From Eubacteriales Family XIII. Incertae Sedis bacterium (GTDB lineage Bacteria; Bacillota; Clostridia; Peptostreptococcales; Anaerovoracaceae), in NCBI GenBank assembly GCA_031283865.1, contig JAITAX010000120.1, forward strand, positions 1-13,242: a stretch of 13,242 nt of DNA, read 5' to 3'. Below the pieces are notes generated by a model that did no database searches, was not told the DNA's origin, and saw only the letters and a program-made list of their open reading frames with translations. The translations under genes were made by a program, and so were the position numbers. Below, piece after piece: positions 13,227 through 13,242 of the stretch; the first letter of the stretch is position 1; each line of letters begins with the position of its first letter.

Positions 13227-13232
13227 ATTATG
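13227..13232 (-). promoter_or_regulatory. Possible -10 element for the SLH gene
   Basis: CATAAT on the minus strand matches TATAAT at 5 of 6 positions and would start transcription near 13220, about 49 nt before the ATG. The matching -35 would lie beyond the right edge, so the promoter cannot be confirmed here. Confidence 0.3.
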
Positions 13233-13242
13233 ATACCCCAAG

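Overview
The window looks like a chromosomal segment of a fairly GC-rich member of the Firmicutes, probably an anaerobic Clostridia lineage. The evidence is the ylxM-ffh-rpsP-khpA-rimM-trmD order, the scpA-scpB pair, strong GGAGG-type ribosome binding sites, a butyrate/acetoacetate-type CoA-transferase, and a surface protein with three S-layer homology (SLH) domains. No phage, transposase, CRISPR, rRNA or tRNA sequence was seen.

Layout. 1-141: a 39-bp tandem repeat array with hairpins that appears to run off the left edge. 243-4181 (+): a promoter and then the SRP/ribosome-biogenesis genes ylxM, ffh, rpsP (with an unusual acidic tail), khpA, rimM and trmD. 4235-4312: a hairpin terminator and a new promoter. 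4346-7350 (+): an AlbA_2/GHKL-like ATPase gene tightly linked to scpA and scpB (condensin accessory subunits). 7334-8719 (-): citrate synthase, convergent with and overlapping scpB. 8745-8836: a compact divergent promoter region with a perfect 14-bp tandem duplication. 8863-9576 (+): rluB. 9751-11084 (+): the two CoA-transferase subunits. 11085-11497: a 413-bp gap rich in structure (nested inverted repeats, near-consensus DnaA boxes, a perfect 12-bp palindrome, stacked GC hairpins). 11498-13171 (-): a secreted protein with an alpha-toroid (prenyltransferase-like) region and three SLH domains.

How the genes work together. The first block couples protein targeting (Ffh, YlxM) to 30S maturation (S16, RimM), RNA binding (KhpA) and tRNA m1G37 methylation (TrmD). 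rplS, which usually follows trmD, is absent; an AlbA_2 ATPase gene with its own promoter leads into scpAB instead. Citrate synthase sits between scpB and rluB, genes that are often close together in Firmicutes. The CoA-transferase points to short-chain fatty acid or acetoacetate metabolism.

Best candidates for something undescribed: (1) the nested-stem element at 11103-11209, a possible small RNA or structured 3' UTR; (2) the AlbA_2-scpAB unit; (3) the duplicated 14-mer between the citrate synthase and rluB promoters; (4) the 39-bp hairpin repeats upstream of ylxM. No defence or mobile system was found. All functional calls come from reading the sequence; no database search was run.
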